Shown here: in pieces, positions 35,447 to 44,301 of the stretch | How positions within the stretch are numbered: the first letter of the stretch is position 1 | Layout: each line of letters opens with the position of its first letter | Source of the DNA: Bacillus pumilus | Lineage (GTDB): Bacteria; Bacillota; Bacilli; Bacillales; Bacillaceae | Assembly: GCF_002744245.1 (NCBI RefSeq) | Contig: NZ_NKHG01000112.1 | Span: 62,001-126,000 of the forward strand | Direction of reading: 5' to 3' | Length of the DNA stretch: 64,000 nt | Translations under genes and position numbers: made by a program | Notes under the pieces: model-generated | What the model saw: only the letters and a program-made list of their open reading frames with translations | The model's database searches: none | Told to the model about the DNA's origin: nothing

Positions 35447-35596
35447 ATGCGCGTGAAAATCACCTTAGCCTGTACTGAAACAGGTGATCGAAACTATATT
35501 ACAACAAAAAATAAACGAACGAACCCAGACCGATTGGAGTTAAAAAAATATTCTCCTCGATTAAAGAAATACACCCTTCATAGAGAAACAAAATAA
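35447..35596 (+). CDS. rpmGC: Zinc-independent ribosomal protein L33 (C- form)
   Basis: A 49-residue protein starting [20 protein letters not shown] and ending KYTLHRETK. The CxxC zinc ribbon of normal L33 is broken: CTEC is changed to CTET and no second pair exists. The C- form replaces zinc-binding L33 in ribosomes under zinc starvation and frees zinc. AAAGGAGG precedes the ATG; the gene sits directly under a Zur box. Confidence 0.9.
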   Translation: MRVKITLACTETGDRNYITTKNKRTNPDRLELKKYSPRLKKYTLHRETK

Positions 35597-35609
35597 ATTT
35601 TTAAGATTT

Positions 35610-35630
35610 AAATCGTAATGATTACTTTTT
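35610..35630. promoter_or_regulatory. Zur box 2 (degenerate right half)
   Basis: AAATCGTAATGATTACTTTT keeps the left half-site and ATTAC of the right half. It lies between rpmGC and zagA, suggesting a second Zur-controlled promoter. Confidence 0.7.
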
Positions 35631-35649
35631 AAGTGAGGCGGATAAGAAA

Positions 35650-35685
35650 ATGAACAATTCCACAAGGACAGAAACAAATGAATAA
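35650..35685 (+). CDS. Possible 11-codon leader ORF overlapping zagA
   Basis: ATG at 35650, product [11 protein letters not shown], stop overlapping the zagA start by eight bases in another frame. A GTGAGGCGG site lies upstream. It could couple zagA translation; it could also be chance, as zagA has its own AAGGAC site inside this ORF. Confidence 0.3.
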   Translation: MNNSTRTETNE

Positions 35686-36874
35686 GCGAATACCTGTCAC
35701 AGTATTAAGTGGCTTTTTAGGAGCTGGAAAAACAACGATTTTAAATCATATTCTGCAGAATCGTAACGGATTAAAAGTAGCTGTTATTGTAAATGACATG
35801 AGCGAAATTAATATTGATGCAGAATTAGTAAAGCAAGGCGGCGAGCTCTCTAGATCAGATGAGAAACTTGTTGAACTATCTAATGGTTGTATTTGCTGCA
35901 CATTAAGAGAAGATTTGTTAATCGAAGTCGAACGTCTTTGTAAGGCCGGTAACATTGATTATATTGTCATTGAATCGACTGGTATTAGTGAACCAATCCC
36001 GGTCGCTCAAACTTTCTCTTACATTGATGAAGAAATGGGCATAGATTTGACACGCTTTTGCCGGCTAGACACGATGGTAACAGTTGTAGATGCAAATCGT
36101 TTCTGGACTGATTTCCAATCAGGAGAAAGTTTATTAGATCGTAAAGAAGCTGTTTCCGATGATGATGAACGAGAAATTTCAGATTTACTCATTGATCAAA
36201 TTGAATTTTGTGATGTGCTGATTATCAATAAATGTGATCTTGTATCAACATCAGAATTAGATCGACTTGAGCACGTGTTGACCACACTTCAACCAGAAGC
36301 AACGATCATTAGAACATCAAAAGGTAAAGTACAGCCAAACGACATTTTGAATACTGGTTTATTCGACTTTGAAAAATCCAGTGCATCTGCTGGCTGGATA
36401 AAGGAAATCAATGCTGGACATTCTCAGCATACGCCTGAAACAGAAGAATACCAAATCTCATCATTTGTTTATGAAAGAAGACTCCCTTTTCATACCGGCA
36501 GGCTGAATACATGGCTAGATCAGATGCCAGAGCAAATCGTTCGCGCTAAAGGATTTACATGGCTTGCCACACATCATGATTTAACCATTTTAATTTCACA
36601 GGCCGGAAAATCCGTTGCGATTGAACCAATTGCATACTGGATTGCTGCATTGCCTGAGCAAGAAAAAGCACGGATATTAAATCAGGAACCAGAACTTCTT
36701 AATGAGTGGGACGCAGAGTTTGGTGATCGACATACAAAACTTGTTTTTATCGGTGTGGACTTACCTAAAGCAGATATCATCCGCACACTTGATCAATGCT
36801 TACTCACGCCTGAGGAATTTGATCAAGATTGGACAACATTTGAAGACCCCTTTCAATGGAAAATACACAATTAA
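35678..36874 (+). CDS. zagA: Zinc metallochaperone GTPase ZagA (YciC, COG0523)
   Basis: A 398-residue G3E-family GTPase: Walker [11 protein letters not shown], the metal-binding CxCC motif [10 protein letters not shown] near residue 68, and guanine motif NKCDL. The C-terminal CobW-C domain follows. Under zinc limitation it delivers zinc to enzymes such as FolEA. It lies downstream of two Zur boxes and upstream of rpsNB, so the three genes form a zinc-starvation block. Confidence 0.93.
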   Translation: MNKRIPVTVLSGFLGAGKTTILNHILQNRNGLKVAVIVNDMSEINIDAELVKQGGELSRSDEKLVELSNGCICCTLREDLLIEVERLCKAGNIDYIVIESTGISEPIPVAQTFSYIDEEMGIDLTRFCRLDTMVTVVDANRFWTDFQSGESLLDRKEAVSDDDEREISDLLIDQIEFCDVLIINKCDLVSTSELDRLEHVLTTLQPEATIIRTSKGKVQPNDILNTGLFDFEKSSASAGWIKEINAGHSQHTPETEEYQISSFVYERRLPFHTGRLNTWLDQMPEQIVRAKGFTWLATHHDLTILISQAGKSVAIEPIAYWIAALPEQEKARILNQEPELLNEWDAEFGDRHTKLVFIGVDLPKADIIRTLDQCLLTPEEFDQDWTTFEDPFQWKIHN

Positions 36875-36890
36875 ATCAGGAGGGTTTTAA

Positions 36891-37160
36891 GTGGCAAAGA
36901 AATCAAAGATTGCGAAAGAAAAAAAGCGGCAGCAGCTTGTTTTGAAATATGCAGAATTAAGGAAAGAGTTAAAAGAAAATGGTGACTACGAAGCTTTGCA
37001 GAAATTGCCTAGAGATTCTTCCCCTACTCGCTTAAAAAACCGCTGTGAATTAACCGGCCGTCCTAGAGGTTATTTACGAAAATTTAAGATGTCTAGGATT
37101 GCTTTTCGTGAGCTTGCCCATAAAGGCCAAATCCCAGGAGTAAAAAAATCGAGCTGGTAA
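36891..37160 (+). CDS. rpsNB: Zinc-independent ribosomal protein S14 paralogue
   Basis: An 89-residue S14 of the C- type: [20 protein letters not shown] at the N-terminus and [20 protein letters not shown] at the C-terminus, longer than the 61-residue zinc form and with only one Cys, so no zinc ribbon. GTG 36891 follows AGGAGGG. It substitutes for zinc S14 during starvation. Confidence 0.95.
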   Translation: MAKKSKIAKEKKRQQLVLKYAELRKELKENGDYEALQKLPRDSSPTRLKNRCELTGRPRGYLRKFKMSRIAFRELAHKGQIPGVKKSSW

Positions 37161-37272
37161 AGAATTGATTTGATCTTATCACAGCTCCTGTAAAAGTAAA
37201 GCAGGACACAATGATTAAAAACCTATTTTCTAGCCTTACCTTTCCATTTTTGAGGCACAAAATAGCATTTTA

Positions 37273-37300
37273 AAAAACAGCAGAATCTCTGCTGTTTTTT
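37273..37300 (+). terminator. Terminator of the zinc block
   Basis: AAAAAACAGCAGA pairs with TCTGCTGTTTTTT. The rest of the 250-bp gap to moaA shows no other feature. Confidence 0.9.
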
Positions 37301-37414
37301 ATGTTGATTGAGTGTATATGATGGATTGTCCTGTTTTCAAAAAAGTATTTTCAACAGTAATTATGACATTTCTTCTTCTTTTCAAAAATACATGATCATG
37401 ATATTTTGTTGTCA

Positions 37415-38422
37415 CTATCCACCGATGTATGACATCTCAACTTTTTTCTGATCTTTCTTTTGCTCTCTCTCAGCTGAATATTGATCATGTCTTTTTGACC
37501 ATAGTTCCTTCAATATTTTCGTTATATCTTCATCATCTTCTTTCGTACGAATCATCCGTCTTAGATCAAAACCTGATGATGCAAAGAGACATGTGAACAA
37601 TTCACCACGTGCAGATAGTCTTGCTCTATTACAAGATCCACAAAAAGCATCTGAAACTGATGAAATAATGCCAATCTCTCCTGAACCATCTTTGTAAAAA
37701 AAACGATTGGCTACTTCACCTGCATATCGAGGGGGTTCTGGTTTAATAGGATATGTTGAATCAATCAGATCAATGATCTCTTTTTTCGTCATCACATGCT
37801 CTAGGTTCCATTTATTCGTATTGCCAACATCCATAAATTCGATAAATCTCAGAATGTGTCTTTCTTTTTGAAAATAGGCTGCCATTGGTAGAATATCCTG
37901 ATCATTCACACCTTTTTGGACAACCATATTTATCTTAATGGCAAGTCCAGCTTTTTTTGCAGCCTCAATCCCATCAAACACTTTTTGGATAGGAATTTGT
38001 CTTCCATTCATCTGCTTAAATCGGTCCGGATTTAATGAATCCAAACTAATAGTGACTCGCTGCAGACCTGCTTTCTTTAACTTATCAGCATATATAGGTA
38101 AAAGCGTTCCATTGGTTGTCATAGCGATGTCTTCAATACCTGGAATTTTCGCAAGCTTTTCTATTAAGATTGGCAAGTCTTTTCGTATTAAAGGTTCACC
38201 GCCTGTGATGCGTAATTTCACCACACCTAAGTCTTTTGCGAAAAGTGTAGCAAGTCGTTCGATCTCTTCGAAGCTAAGCAATTCTTCTTTATCCAAAAAA
38301 GGATAATCTGGTCCAAAGATTTCAGCAGGCATACAGTACGTACATCTAAAGTTACAGCGATCCGTTACCGATATTCGTAGATCGCGCAATGGTCGATGTC
38401 TTTTATCCAAAATACTGACCAT
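37415..38422 (-). CDS. moaA: GTP 3',8-cyclase MoaA
   Basis: A 335-residue radical-SAM enzyme for the first step of molybdopterin synthesis. The SAM cluster is CNFRCTYC near the N-terminus; the second, C-terminal cluster is [21 protein letters not shown] 38422 follows AGGAGG; an upstream in-frame start lies in fdhD and is rejected. It is the second gene after fdhD, a pair that prepares molybdenum cofactor for nitrate or formate enzymes. It is not near enough to the peptide cassette to be a peptide modifier. Confidence 0.95.
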   Translation of the reverse strand: MVSILDKRHRPLRDLRISVTDRCNFRCTYCMPAEIFGPDYPFLDKEELLSFEEIERLATLFAKDLGVVKLRITGGEPLIRKDLPILIEKLAKIPGIEDIAMTTNGTLLPIYADKLKKAGLQRVTISLDSLNPDRFKQMNGRQIPIQKVFDGIEAAKKAGLAIKINMVVQKGVNDQDILPMAAYFQKERHILRFIEFMDVGNTNKWNLEHVMTKKEIIDLIDSTYPIKPEPPRYAGEVANRFFYKDGSGEIGIISSVSDAFCGSCNRARLSARGELFTCLFASSGFDLRRMIRTKEDDEDITKILKELWSKRHDQYSAEREQKKDQKKVEMSYIGG

Positions 38423-38432
38423 CCTTTGCCTC

Positions 38433-39221
38433 CTATTCTGTAATACGCTGGGGATGAGTATAGATATTAAAAGATTCTCCTCTGACGAATCCAACTGTTG
38501 TGATATTTAATTCTTCTGCCATTTCAAGCGCTAGCTCAGTAGGTGCTGATTTTGATATCACGATAGATACTCCTAATTTTGCTGCCTTCAATAGAACTTC
38601 CGACGATATCCGGCCGCTAAACACTAGGATTTTATTTCTAAGTGGGATTCGGTGAAGTAAACAATATCCATAAATTTTATCTAAAGCATTATGTCTTCCT
38701 ATATCAGTTCTAGTGATGAGTAGCTTCTCTGTATCACACAGTCCAGCATTATGCACACCACCAGTATGTTGAAATAATTGGCTTTCGGCTTGTAAACATT
38801 TCATGAAGTGAATACAGGTTTCAGCAGACATTTTGATTTGGTCAATCGCTGTTTTTGCCGTCTTCACATCTTGGAGAAAATAAAAGTGCCTCCCTTTTCC
38901 ACAGCAAGATCCAATCACTCGTTTTGTAAAGTCTGATGAATGAAAACGACTTGAGTGGATTAAATCAACATATGCAAAACCCATACTTTCATCTATTGTA
39001 AACCTTTTAATCTCATTTTCAAATCGAATGACACCTTCTGAAGCTAAAAAACCGATAACTAATTCTTTTAAATGCTCTGGTGAACAAACGAGTGTCACAA
39101 ACTCTTCTCCATTCACCATCACAGTTAAAGGAAATTCTTCTACCACTTCATCTGTTTTGCGGGTAAATTGCCCTTCACGATATTGGTGTATGATTCGTTT
39201 CTTTTTAACAGAAGGATTCAT
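38433..39221 (-). CDS. fdhD: Formate dehydrogenase accessory sulfurtransferase FdhD
   Basis: A 262-residue FdhD/NarQ protein that transfers sulfur to the molybdenum cofactor of formate dehydrogenase. The family motif is present in the SCCGKGR region, about residues 105-115, including the paired Cys, and GGVHNAGL and [11 protein letters not shown] follow. AAAGGAAG precedes the ATG. An intact target enzyme is not present in this window. Confidence 0.92.
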   Translation of the reverse strand: MNPSVKKKRIIHQYREGQFTRKTDEVVEEFPLTVMVNGEEFVTLVCSPEHLKELVIGFLASEGVIRFENEIKRFTIDESMGFAYVDLIHSSRFHSSDFTKRVIGSCCGKGRHFYFLQDVKTAKTAIDQIKMSAETCIHFMKCLQAESQLFQHTGGVHNAGLCDTEKLLITRTDIGRHNALDKIYGYCLLHRIPLRNKILVFSGRISSEVLLKAAKLGVSIVISKSAPTELALEMAEELNITTVGFVRGESFNIYTHPQRITE

Positions 39222-39355
39222 TGTATGATCTTCCTTTCATCACAAATTTAGTTATATGATCCAGCCAAATTGTGATATTATTTTAAAAAGTCATAAAAAT
39301 GTAACATATTTCTATCTTATCAAACTTTTTGATTGCTTTATACGGGGGGAACACA

Positions 39356-40621
39356 ATGAACAAATCAAAAAATCGTTGGCTTATTGCTACAAGTGCTGTG
39401 GGAATTCATTTATCTATTGGATCTGTTTATGCATGGAGTGTTTTTACGAACCCTTTACATCAAACCTTTCAGTGGTCATTAACAGAAATAAGCCTTACTT
39501 TCAGCATTGCCATTTTATTTTTAGGTTTATCGGCTGCTTTCATGGGACATTTCGTTGAAAAGTATGGTCCAAGGGCATCCGGGCTCTTCTCAGCTATTTT
39601 CTTCGGCATTGGAATGACTGGGTCAGGGTTTGCTGTCCACCTCTCTTCATTGCCTCTCCTCTATTTATTTTATGGTGTACTTGCTGGGATAGGATTAGGT
39701 GTAGGCTATATTGCACCTGTATCAACATTAGTCAAATGGTTTCCGGATCGAAGAGGACTCGCAACCGGTTTAGCCATTATGGGTTTTGGATTTGCTTCTC
39801 TTATTTGCAGCCCAATTATTCAATTTCTCATTGAAAAAGTTGATATCGCAAATACCTTCTATATTCTTGGAATCTCTTATTTTATCATCATGGTCGTCTC
39901 ATCTCTTTATTTATCACCACCAACGCCCGATGACGTCAAACAATTTGACATGTTGAAAACAAGTCAAAAAAAATTTCCTCAAGATTTATCACAGCTTACA
40001 GCCAATGAAGCGATTAAGACACGGCGTTTTTATTATTTGTGGCTCATGCTCTTTATTAATATCACTTGCGGAATCGCCATTATTTCAGTAGCCTCGCCTC
40101 TTGCCCAAGAAAGTGTTGGATTCACTGCAGGTGCTGCGGCTACTCTTGTTGGTATTTTAGGTGCTTTTAATGGTTTAGGACGGATCGGCTGGGCATCCTT
40201 CTCAGATTATATCGGAAGGCCGAATACGTATACGATTTTCTTTACTATCCAGCTCATTGCTTTTCCCTTACTTCCCTACTTAAAAGAACCGCTCATCTTT
40301 TCAATCGTGATGGCGATCATTTATACGTGCTATGGAGGAGGATTCGCCTCAATTCCAGCCTATATCGGAGATTTGTTTGGTACGAAGCAACTGGGTGCAA
40401 TACACGGTTATATTCTGACCGCTTGGGCCGCTGCTGGTTTAGCAGGACCTTTATTTTCATCCTTTATTCGAGATATAACAGGTAATTACACACAAAGTCT
40501 CATGGTGTTCTCTGGCTTATTTTTCATCGCTTTTATCATATCTCTTCTCATTCGGAAGGATATACAACACCTTAGAGAATCGAACCTTACTGCGACTTCC
40601 TCTGCCTCTGCCCGTCCTTAA
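39356..40621 (+). CDS. MFS anion antiporter (oxalate/formate or monocarboxylate type)
   Basis: A 421-residue, 12-helix transporter. SIGSVYAWSVFTNPL near the N-terminus and DRRGLATGLAIMGFG are typical of the OxlT/YhjX group, which exchange small carboxylates. ATG 39356 follows GGGGGGAACACA. Between fdhD and the formate dehydrogenase remnant, a formate or lactate substrate is plausible but unproven. Confidence 0.82.
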   Translation: MNKSKNRWLIATSAVGIHLSIGSVYAWSVFTNPLHQTFQWSLTEISLTFSIAILFLGLSAAFMGHFVEKYGPRASGLFSAIFFGIGMTGSGFAVHLSSLPLLYLFYGVLAGIGLGVGYIAPVSTLVKWFPDRRGLATGLAIMGFGFASLICSPIIQFLIEKVDIANTFYILGISYFIIMVVSSLYLSPPTPDDVKQFDMLKTSQKKFPQDLSQLTANEAIKTRRFYYLWLMLFINITCGIAIISVASPLAQESVGFTAGAAATLVGILGAFNGLGRIGWASFSDYIGRPNTYTIFFTIQLIAFPLLPYLKEPLIFSIVMAIIYTCYGGGFASIPAYIGDLFGTKQLGAIHGYILTAWAAAGLAGPLFSSFIRDITGNYTQSLMVFSGLFFIAFIISLLIRKDIQHLRESNLTATSSASARP

Positions 40622-40628
40622 TTTAAAT

Positions 40629-40657
40629 TTGACAGAATCACAATCTAAAGGTAATTT
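40629..40657 (+). promoter_or_regulatory. Promoter of the formate dehydrogenase remnant
   Basis: Perfect TTGACA (40629-40634), 17 bp, weak TAATTT (40652-40657). Confidence 0.45.
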
Positions 40658-40664
40658 TTAGATA

Positions 40665-40679
40665 TGAAAACGCTTTACA
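40665..40679. promoter_or_regulatory. CcpA cre site
   Basis: TGAAAACGCTTTACA closely resembles catabolite-responsive elements such as that of levD. It lies just downstream of the promoter at 40629-40657, where CcpA binding would repress. Confidence 0.6.
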
Positions 40680-40703
40680 AAGTAATAGGAGGGTGATGAT
40701 ATC

Positions 40704-41189
40704 ATGGGAAAAACAAAACATAAGGGGCCTATTAAACTCAACAAAAAACCCTCACCAAAGCTATGGGCCTCTGTTGCTCCTATGGGGCTCGGAAAAGTAA
40801 AACCTAAACACATCCGAGATACTAAACAATTCAACTCCATGATATACAGTGAAAAGGATGCCTTTAATGGCGGAAAACGGCATTCTATCTTGATGAATAA
40901 AGAAGATGCAACAGAGCTTTACGTCCAAGAAGGTGATCCAGTTGTCCTTTTTAATCAATATGGGTCCTATCAAGGAGTTGCTCAATTCGGGGAGTTGAAA
41001 CGTGGCAATATCGCTGTTTATTGGCCTGAAGGAAACGTTTTAATTCCTAAAGGTGTTTATGAGAGCTATTCACAGATTCCAGAATATAATACGGCTGCGA
41101 TATTAGAAAAGGCCGAAACCTTTCATGCAAGAAAGGATCAGCACTACGTGGAGAAACGAATCGATGAGTTAGAAACTACCTTAAATTGA
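40704..41189 (+). pseudogene. Formate dehydrogenase-like (YoaE/YdeP) remnant, middle deleted
   Basis: A 161-residue ORF with an excellent AGGAGG start. Residues ~1-42 (KLNKKPSPKLWASVAPMG, GKVKPKHIRDT) resemble the extreme N-terminus of FdhF/YdeP-family oxidoreductases, while residues ~43-140 (KQFNSMIYSEKD, YWPEGNVLIP) resemble the C-terminal molybdopterin-dinucleotide domain. The ~500-600 catalytic residues between, including FeS and active-site regions, are missing without loss of frame. Likely a deletion relic, although a stand-alone cofactor-binding protein cannot be excluded. Confidence 0.6.
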
Positions 41190-41203
41190 TCTTCACTCAA
41201 AAA

Positions 41204-41228
41204 CAGCTGGGATTGCTTTCCCCAGCTG
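41204..41228 (-). terminator. Terminator of the ywmD gene
   Basis: CAGCTGGG pairs with CCCAGCTG; on the minus strand TTTTTG follows. Confidence 0.8.
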
Positions 41229-41239
41229 CCTTTCGCATC

Positions 41240-41914
41240 TTATTGGCCAAAAGCGCTCGCTTCTTGTTGAAGAATGTGGTTCAATTCTTCTGCATTTGCT
41301 GCTGGTTTGTATTGTCCACCACCAGCTTTTGCAACAGATTTTAGGCTTTTTGCTTCTTTTTCATTCACATCGAAGCCAATGATATTGACGATTGTATCAA
41401 TTCCGGCTTCATGTAATTCCTTTGCTGCTTGTGAAGGACTGCCTCCACATGTTTCTTCACCATCGCTGACAACATATACAATATTTTTCCCTTCAGCTTC
41501 GTGATCTTCAAAATCTTGTTTCGTATCGGTTAATGCTTTTGCAAGTGGTGTCCAGCCTGTTGGTCCATACACATTCAGCGCTTGTTGAAAAGCTGCTTCT
41601 TCATATGTTCCAAATCCATAAACTGCTTCAGAACTTGCACAAGAAACGGCTTTTCCTGTATTTTTATTGGTTCCTTCATGACCAAAAACTCGAAGCATGA
41701 CTTGTGTATCTTCTGATAAAATACTTGCAAAGCTTTGAATCGAACGTTTTGCGATATCAATTTTCTTTTCACCTGTAACCGATTGTGCCATGCTGCCGCT
41801 TAAATCTAGTAATATGACCACATGAGCAGGCTCCTTTTTCGTCACAGCATGAGCAGGTGAAGAAAGAAGCAAAACCAGACTAGCTAAAATGGTTAATATG
41901 ATTTTTCTTTTCAT
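41240..41914 (-). CDS. ywmD: Secreted VWA-domain protein (YwmD-like)
   Basis: About 224 residues: Sec signal (ILTILASLVLLLSSPAHA), then a von Willebrand A domain with the MIDAS motif DLSGSM and YVVSDGEETCGG. No other domain. Start ATG 41914 (TTG 41917 is an alternative) after GGAGG. It is a close paralogue of the next gene on the left arm, a tandem duplication also known as ywmC-ywmD in B. subtilis. Metal-dependent protein or ligand binding outside the cell is likely; the partner is unknown. Confidence 0.82.
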   Translation of the reverse strand: MKRKIILTILASLVLLLSSPAHAVTKKEPAHVVILLDLSGSMAQSVTGEKKIDIAKRSIQSFASILSEDTQVMLRVFGHEGTNKNTGKAVSCASSEAVYGFGTYEEAAFQQALNVYGPTGWTPLAKALTDTKQDFEDHEAEGKNIVYVVSDGEETCGGSPSQAAKELHEAGIDTIVNIIGFDVNEKEAKSLKSVAKAGGGQYKPAANAEELNHILQQEASAFGQ

Positions 41915-41947
41915 CAATGAAAGCCTCCTTTTTTACTTTTGTACAGA

Positions 41948-41986
41948 AAAAGAGAAACGAAAGCATACATCAATCGTTTCTCTTTT
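41948..41986 (-). terminator. Terminator between the two VWA genes
   Basis: AAAAGAGAAACGA pairs with TCGTTTCTCTTTT in a 13-bp stem. Confidence 0.85.
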
Positions 41987-41996
41987 ATTCAGCAAG

Positions 41997-42695
41997 TTAT
42001 TCGTGTAGTTTTAATGATTCTGCCGAAAAGATAGAACCCATCTCTTTACCAGTGCTTGCTTGGTAGTAATGACCTTTACCAGCTTTAGCGACTTGCTTTA
42101 ATTGGCCTTCGTAGCCTTCGTTAAAGTCTAATCCAATGACATTGACAACAGTATGGCCTTTTGATTGATGCAATTCTTTTGCTACTTTTACTGGATCTCC
42201 GCCACAAGTTTCTTCACCATCAGTAATTAAATACACAATGTGTTTCGTTCCTTTATGAAGCTGTTTATCCGCTTGCTTTGCACTTTCAAGAGCACGAGCA
42301 ATTGGTGTCCAGCCATTTGGTCCAAGTCCGTTTAAAGAGTTTTCAAAGCTTTGCTTTTCATAAGGCTGTACGCCGTATACCCCTCTAATGACTTCACATG
42401 ATTGAGCTTTACCTGAATTTTTGTTGTTTCCTTCAGAACCAAACAAGCTCATACGAATTTTAGCGTTTTTCGGAAGCGACTGTGCAAATTTAAATACCTC
42501 TTGTTTGGCTAGATCAAATTTGCGCTCTCCATCTACTTTTCTTGCCATGCTTCCACTTGCATCAAGTAAGATTGTGACTCTTACATCTTTCTTATTTACT
42601 TTAGCTGTTGATGCTTCTGCAAATACTGGTGAAGAGATTGACATTGATACTGTCAATACTGCTAAGGCTACGAGTGTCAATACTTTTTTCAACAT
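41997..42695 (-). CDS. ywmC: Secreted VWA-domain protein (YwmC-like)
   Basis: A 232-residue secreted protein: signal peptide (VLTLVALAVLTVSMSISSPVFA) and VWA domain with MIDAS motif DASGSM and YLITDGEETCGG. It shares the whole plan with its neighbour, including GPNGWTPIARALE against GPTGWTPLAKALT. ATG 42695 fits AAGGAGG better than ATG 42704, which abuts the site. Each gene has its own terminator, so the two may be expressed separately. The 314-bp gap to its right shows only the spoIID terminator and a short inverted repeat. Confidence 0.82.
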   Translation of the reverse strand: MLKKVLTLVALAVLTVSMSISSPVFAEASTAKVNKKDVRVTILLDASGSMARKVDGERKFDLAKQEVFKFAQSLPKNAKIRMSLFGSEGNNKNSGKAQSCEVIRGVYGVQPYEKQSFENSLNGLGPNGWTPIARALESAKQADKQLHKGTKHIVYLITDGEETCGGDPVKVAKELHQSKGHTVVNVIGLDFNEGYEGQLKQVAKAGKGHYYQASTGKEMGSIFSAESLKLHE

Positions 42696-42986
42696 ACTTT
42701 TCATTCCTCCTTATGTAACTGATTGAAACATCTTAATCGTAAATTATTCTTTCTTGGAATGGTATAGGACTCGATCCCTTTTTCTCTTTCATCAAAATCA
42801 CTAAAATTCTGTCAGATGTCTAGATATTTTCACCTAACGTTTCATTTATCCCTTCGTTTTCTCTTTCTTTCGAGGGACTTTGTATCGGCCATCGGTTCTT
42901 GTCGGGACATAAATGTTTAAGTTTTCCTGACCTGCGCCTTAAGTCGCAATTTGACACATTCTGTTCAAACCTCTTTGAACATAAAA

Positions 42987-43013
42987 AAAGATGCCCCTTT
43001 TTTGAGGCACCTT
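42987..43013 (-). terminator. spoIID terminator
   Basis: On the minus strand AAGGTGCCTC pairs with GGGGCATCTT (two G-U pairs) around AAAAAA, then TTTTAT. Confidence 0.75.
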
Positions 43014-43018
43014 TGCTT

Positions 43019-44044
43019 TTATTTCTTCGCCATATATGTGTTGAGAAAGCGATCGGCTGATTCAATTTGAACACCTTTATAATAGTGTTTCACAATGGCT
43101 TCTACTTTTTTGCCTGACTGCGCCATATAATGTGCACCATACTGGCTCATCCCTACACCATGGCCATAGCCTCTTGTCGTGATGACAATTTGCTGGCCCT
43201 TTCGTTCCCACGTAAAGTCCGCAGAGTGGAGTCCTAATGATTCGCGAATGTCTCTTCCTGTCAGTGTTTTACCATTTATCACGGCTTTAGCGACTTGATT
43301 TCCTGGTGTCCGTTCTACAATCTCTCCCACCTGTTCCTTCTGGCTGAGGCTCACACCTAGTTTTTGTTGAAATTCACTGATCGGGATCGTTTTCGTGTTT
43401 TGATATTTTGGTGATTTGGTGTCCCACTTACTTGAGACACTTTTCAAATAAGGAATTTCGTTTTTCCAATAAGCTTCTGCATTTTCCGTTTTCCCGTTAC
43501 TTGTTGAAAAGAAAGAGGCATCAATTGGTTTTTCGTCATACGTCAGTACTTTCCCTTGTGTGCTGGCCACAGCTTCTGTGACCTTTTTTAATTTCCAATT
43601 ATACGCTTTCCCCCAAATTTTCTTGAGTTCCTTCTTGTTTTTATAGACTTGGAACATTTGTGTATCATCCACAAGAGAGCCTTTCGGTGATTTTACAGTC
43701 TTATCAATGATCATTTGTCTGACGATATACGTTCTAGCGGCGAGTGCCTGTGCCTTGAGCGCTTCCATTTCAAAATCAGCTGGCATTTCAGAAGCGACTA
43801 CACCGATCACATACTCTTCTAATGGGATGTTTTCTACCTGTTGATGAACTGAACGATAGACGGGAATGGAGACGGGTGATTGCTTCAATTTGACTGAACC
43901 TTTCACTTCTTTTTTAACTGATGGTTCCTCTGCTACGTGTTGATTGGCTGCTGATTTCCCTTGAAACGTAGGCAACACGAGTAAGGTTGGAATCATTAAA
44001 ATGATGATGCATATCCCTGCAATTGTCCATATCATTGGTTTCAT
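43019..44044 (-). CDS. spoIID: Stage II sporulation lytic transglycosylase SpoIID
   Basis: A 341-residue membrane-anchored enzyme: one N-terminal helix (residues ~5-27), then the SpoIID/LytB domain with LEEYVIGVVASEMPADFEMEALKAQ-type core and the catalytic Glu of SEMPADFE, and the C-terminal TRGYGHGVGMSQYGAHYMA signature. With SpoIIM and SpoIIP it degrades septal peptidoglycan in engulfment. GGGGGCAGCC precedes the ATG. Confidence 0.96.
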   Translation of the reverse strand: MKPMIWTIAGICIIILMIPTLLVLPTFQGKSAANQHVAEEPSVKKEVKGSVKLKQSPVSIPVYRSVHQQVENIPLEEYVIGVVASEMPADFEMEALKAQALAARTYIVRQMIIDKTVKSPKGSLVDDTQMFQVYKNKKELKKIWGKAYNWKLKKVTEAVASTQGKVLTYDEKPIDASFFSTSNGKTENAEAYWKNEIPYLKSVSSKWDTKSPKYQNTKTIPISEFQQKLGVSLSQKEQVGEIVERTPGNQVAKAVINGKTLTGRDIRESLGLHSADFTWERKGQQIVITTRGYGHGVGMSQYGAHYMAQSGKKVEAIVKHYYKGVQIESADRFLNTYMAKK

Positions 44045-44263
44045 ATTTGGCTGCCCCCATTTGTCATTGAATCTCTTTTATCCTATGGGCAAGGACAAGC
44101 CAATATGACAGCTTCTTTCATTTATTGGACAAGTCTTTTGATAATATGATGATACTGTTGATCATTTGATTTTACTGTTCGTCTTTATGAATAAAATTTA
44201 AAATGATTGGATACACTAATGATAAGCTTTTGAAAATGAGGCATTCTATGATTCTAAAAAAAA

Positions 44264-44293
44264 ATCAGCATGCCCCAATGGACACACTGATTC
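44264..44293 (-). terminator. murAA terminator
   Basis: AATCAG pairs with CTGATT with partly paired inner bases, followed on the minus strand by nine T. Confidence 0.75.
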
Positions 44294-44301
44294 CTTTTTT
44301 A

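Noticed and set aside
37415-38422. Radical-SAM gene as a modifier of the cysteine-rich peptide
   Set aside because: The protein is MoaA with both of its clusters and is paired with fdhD, so the peptide is not judged a sactipeptide.
42820-43074. 84-codon minus-strand ORF at the 3' end of spoIID
   Set aside because: It overlaps spoIID in another frame and reads through its terminator; composition is unlike a Bacillus protein.
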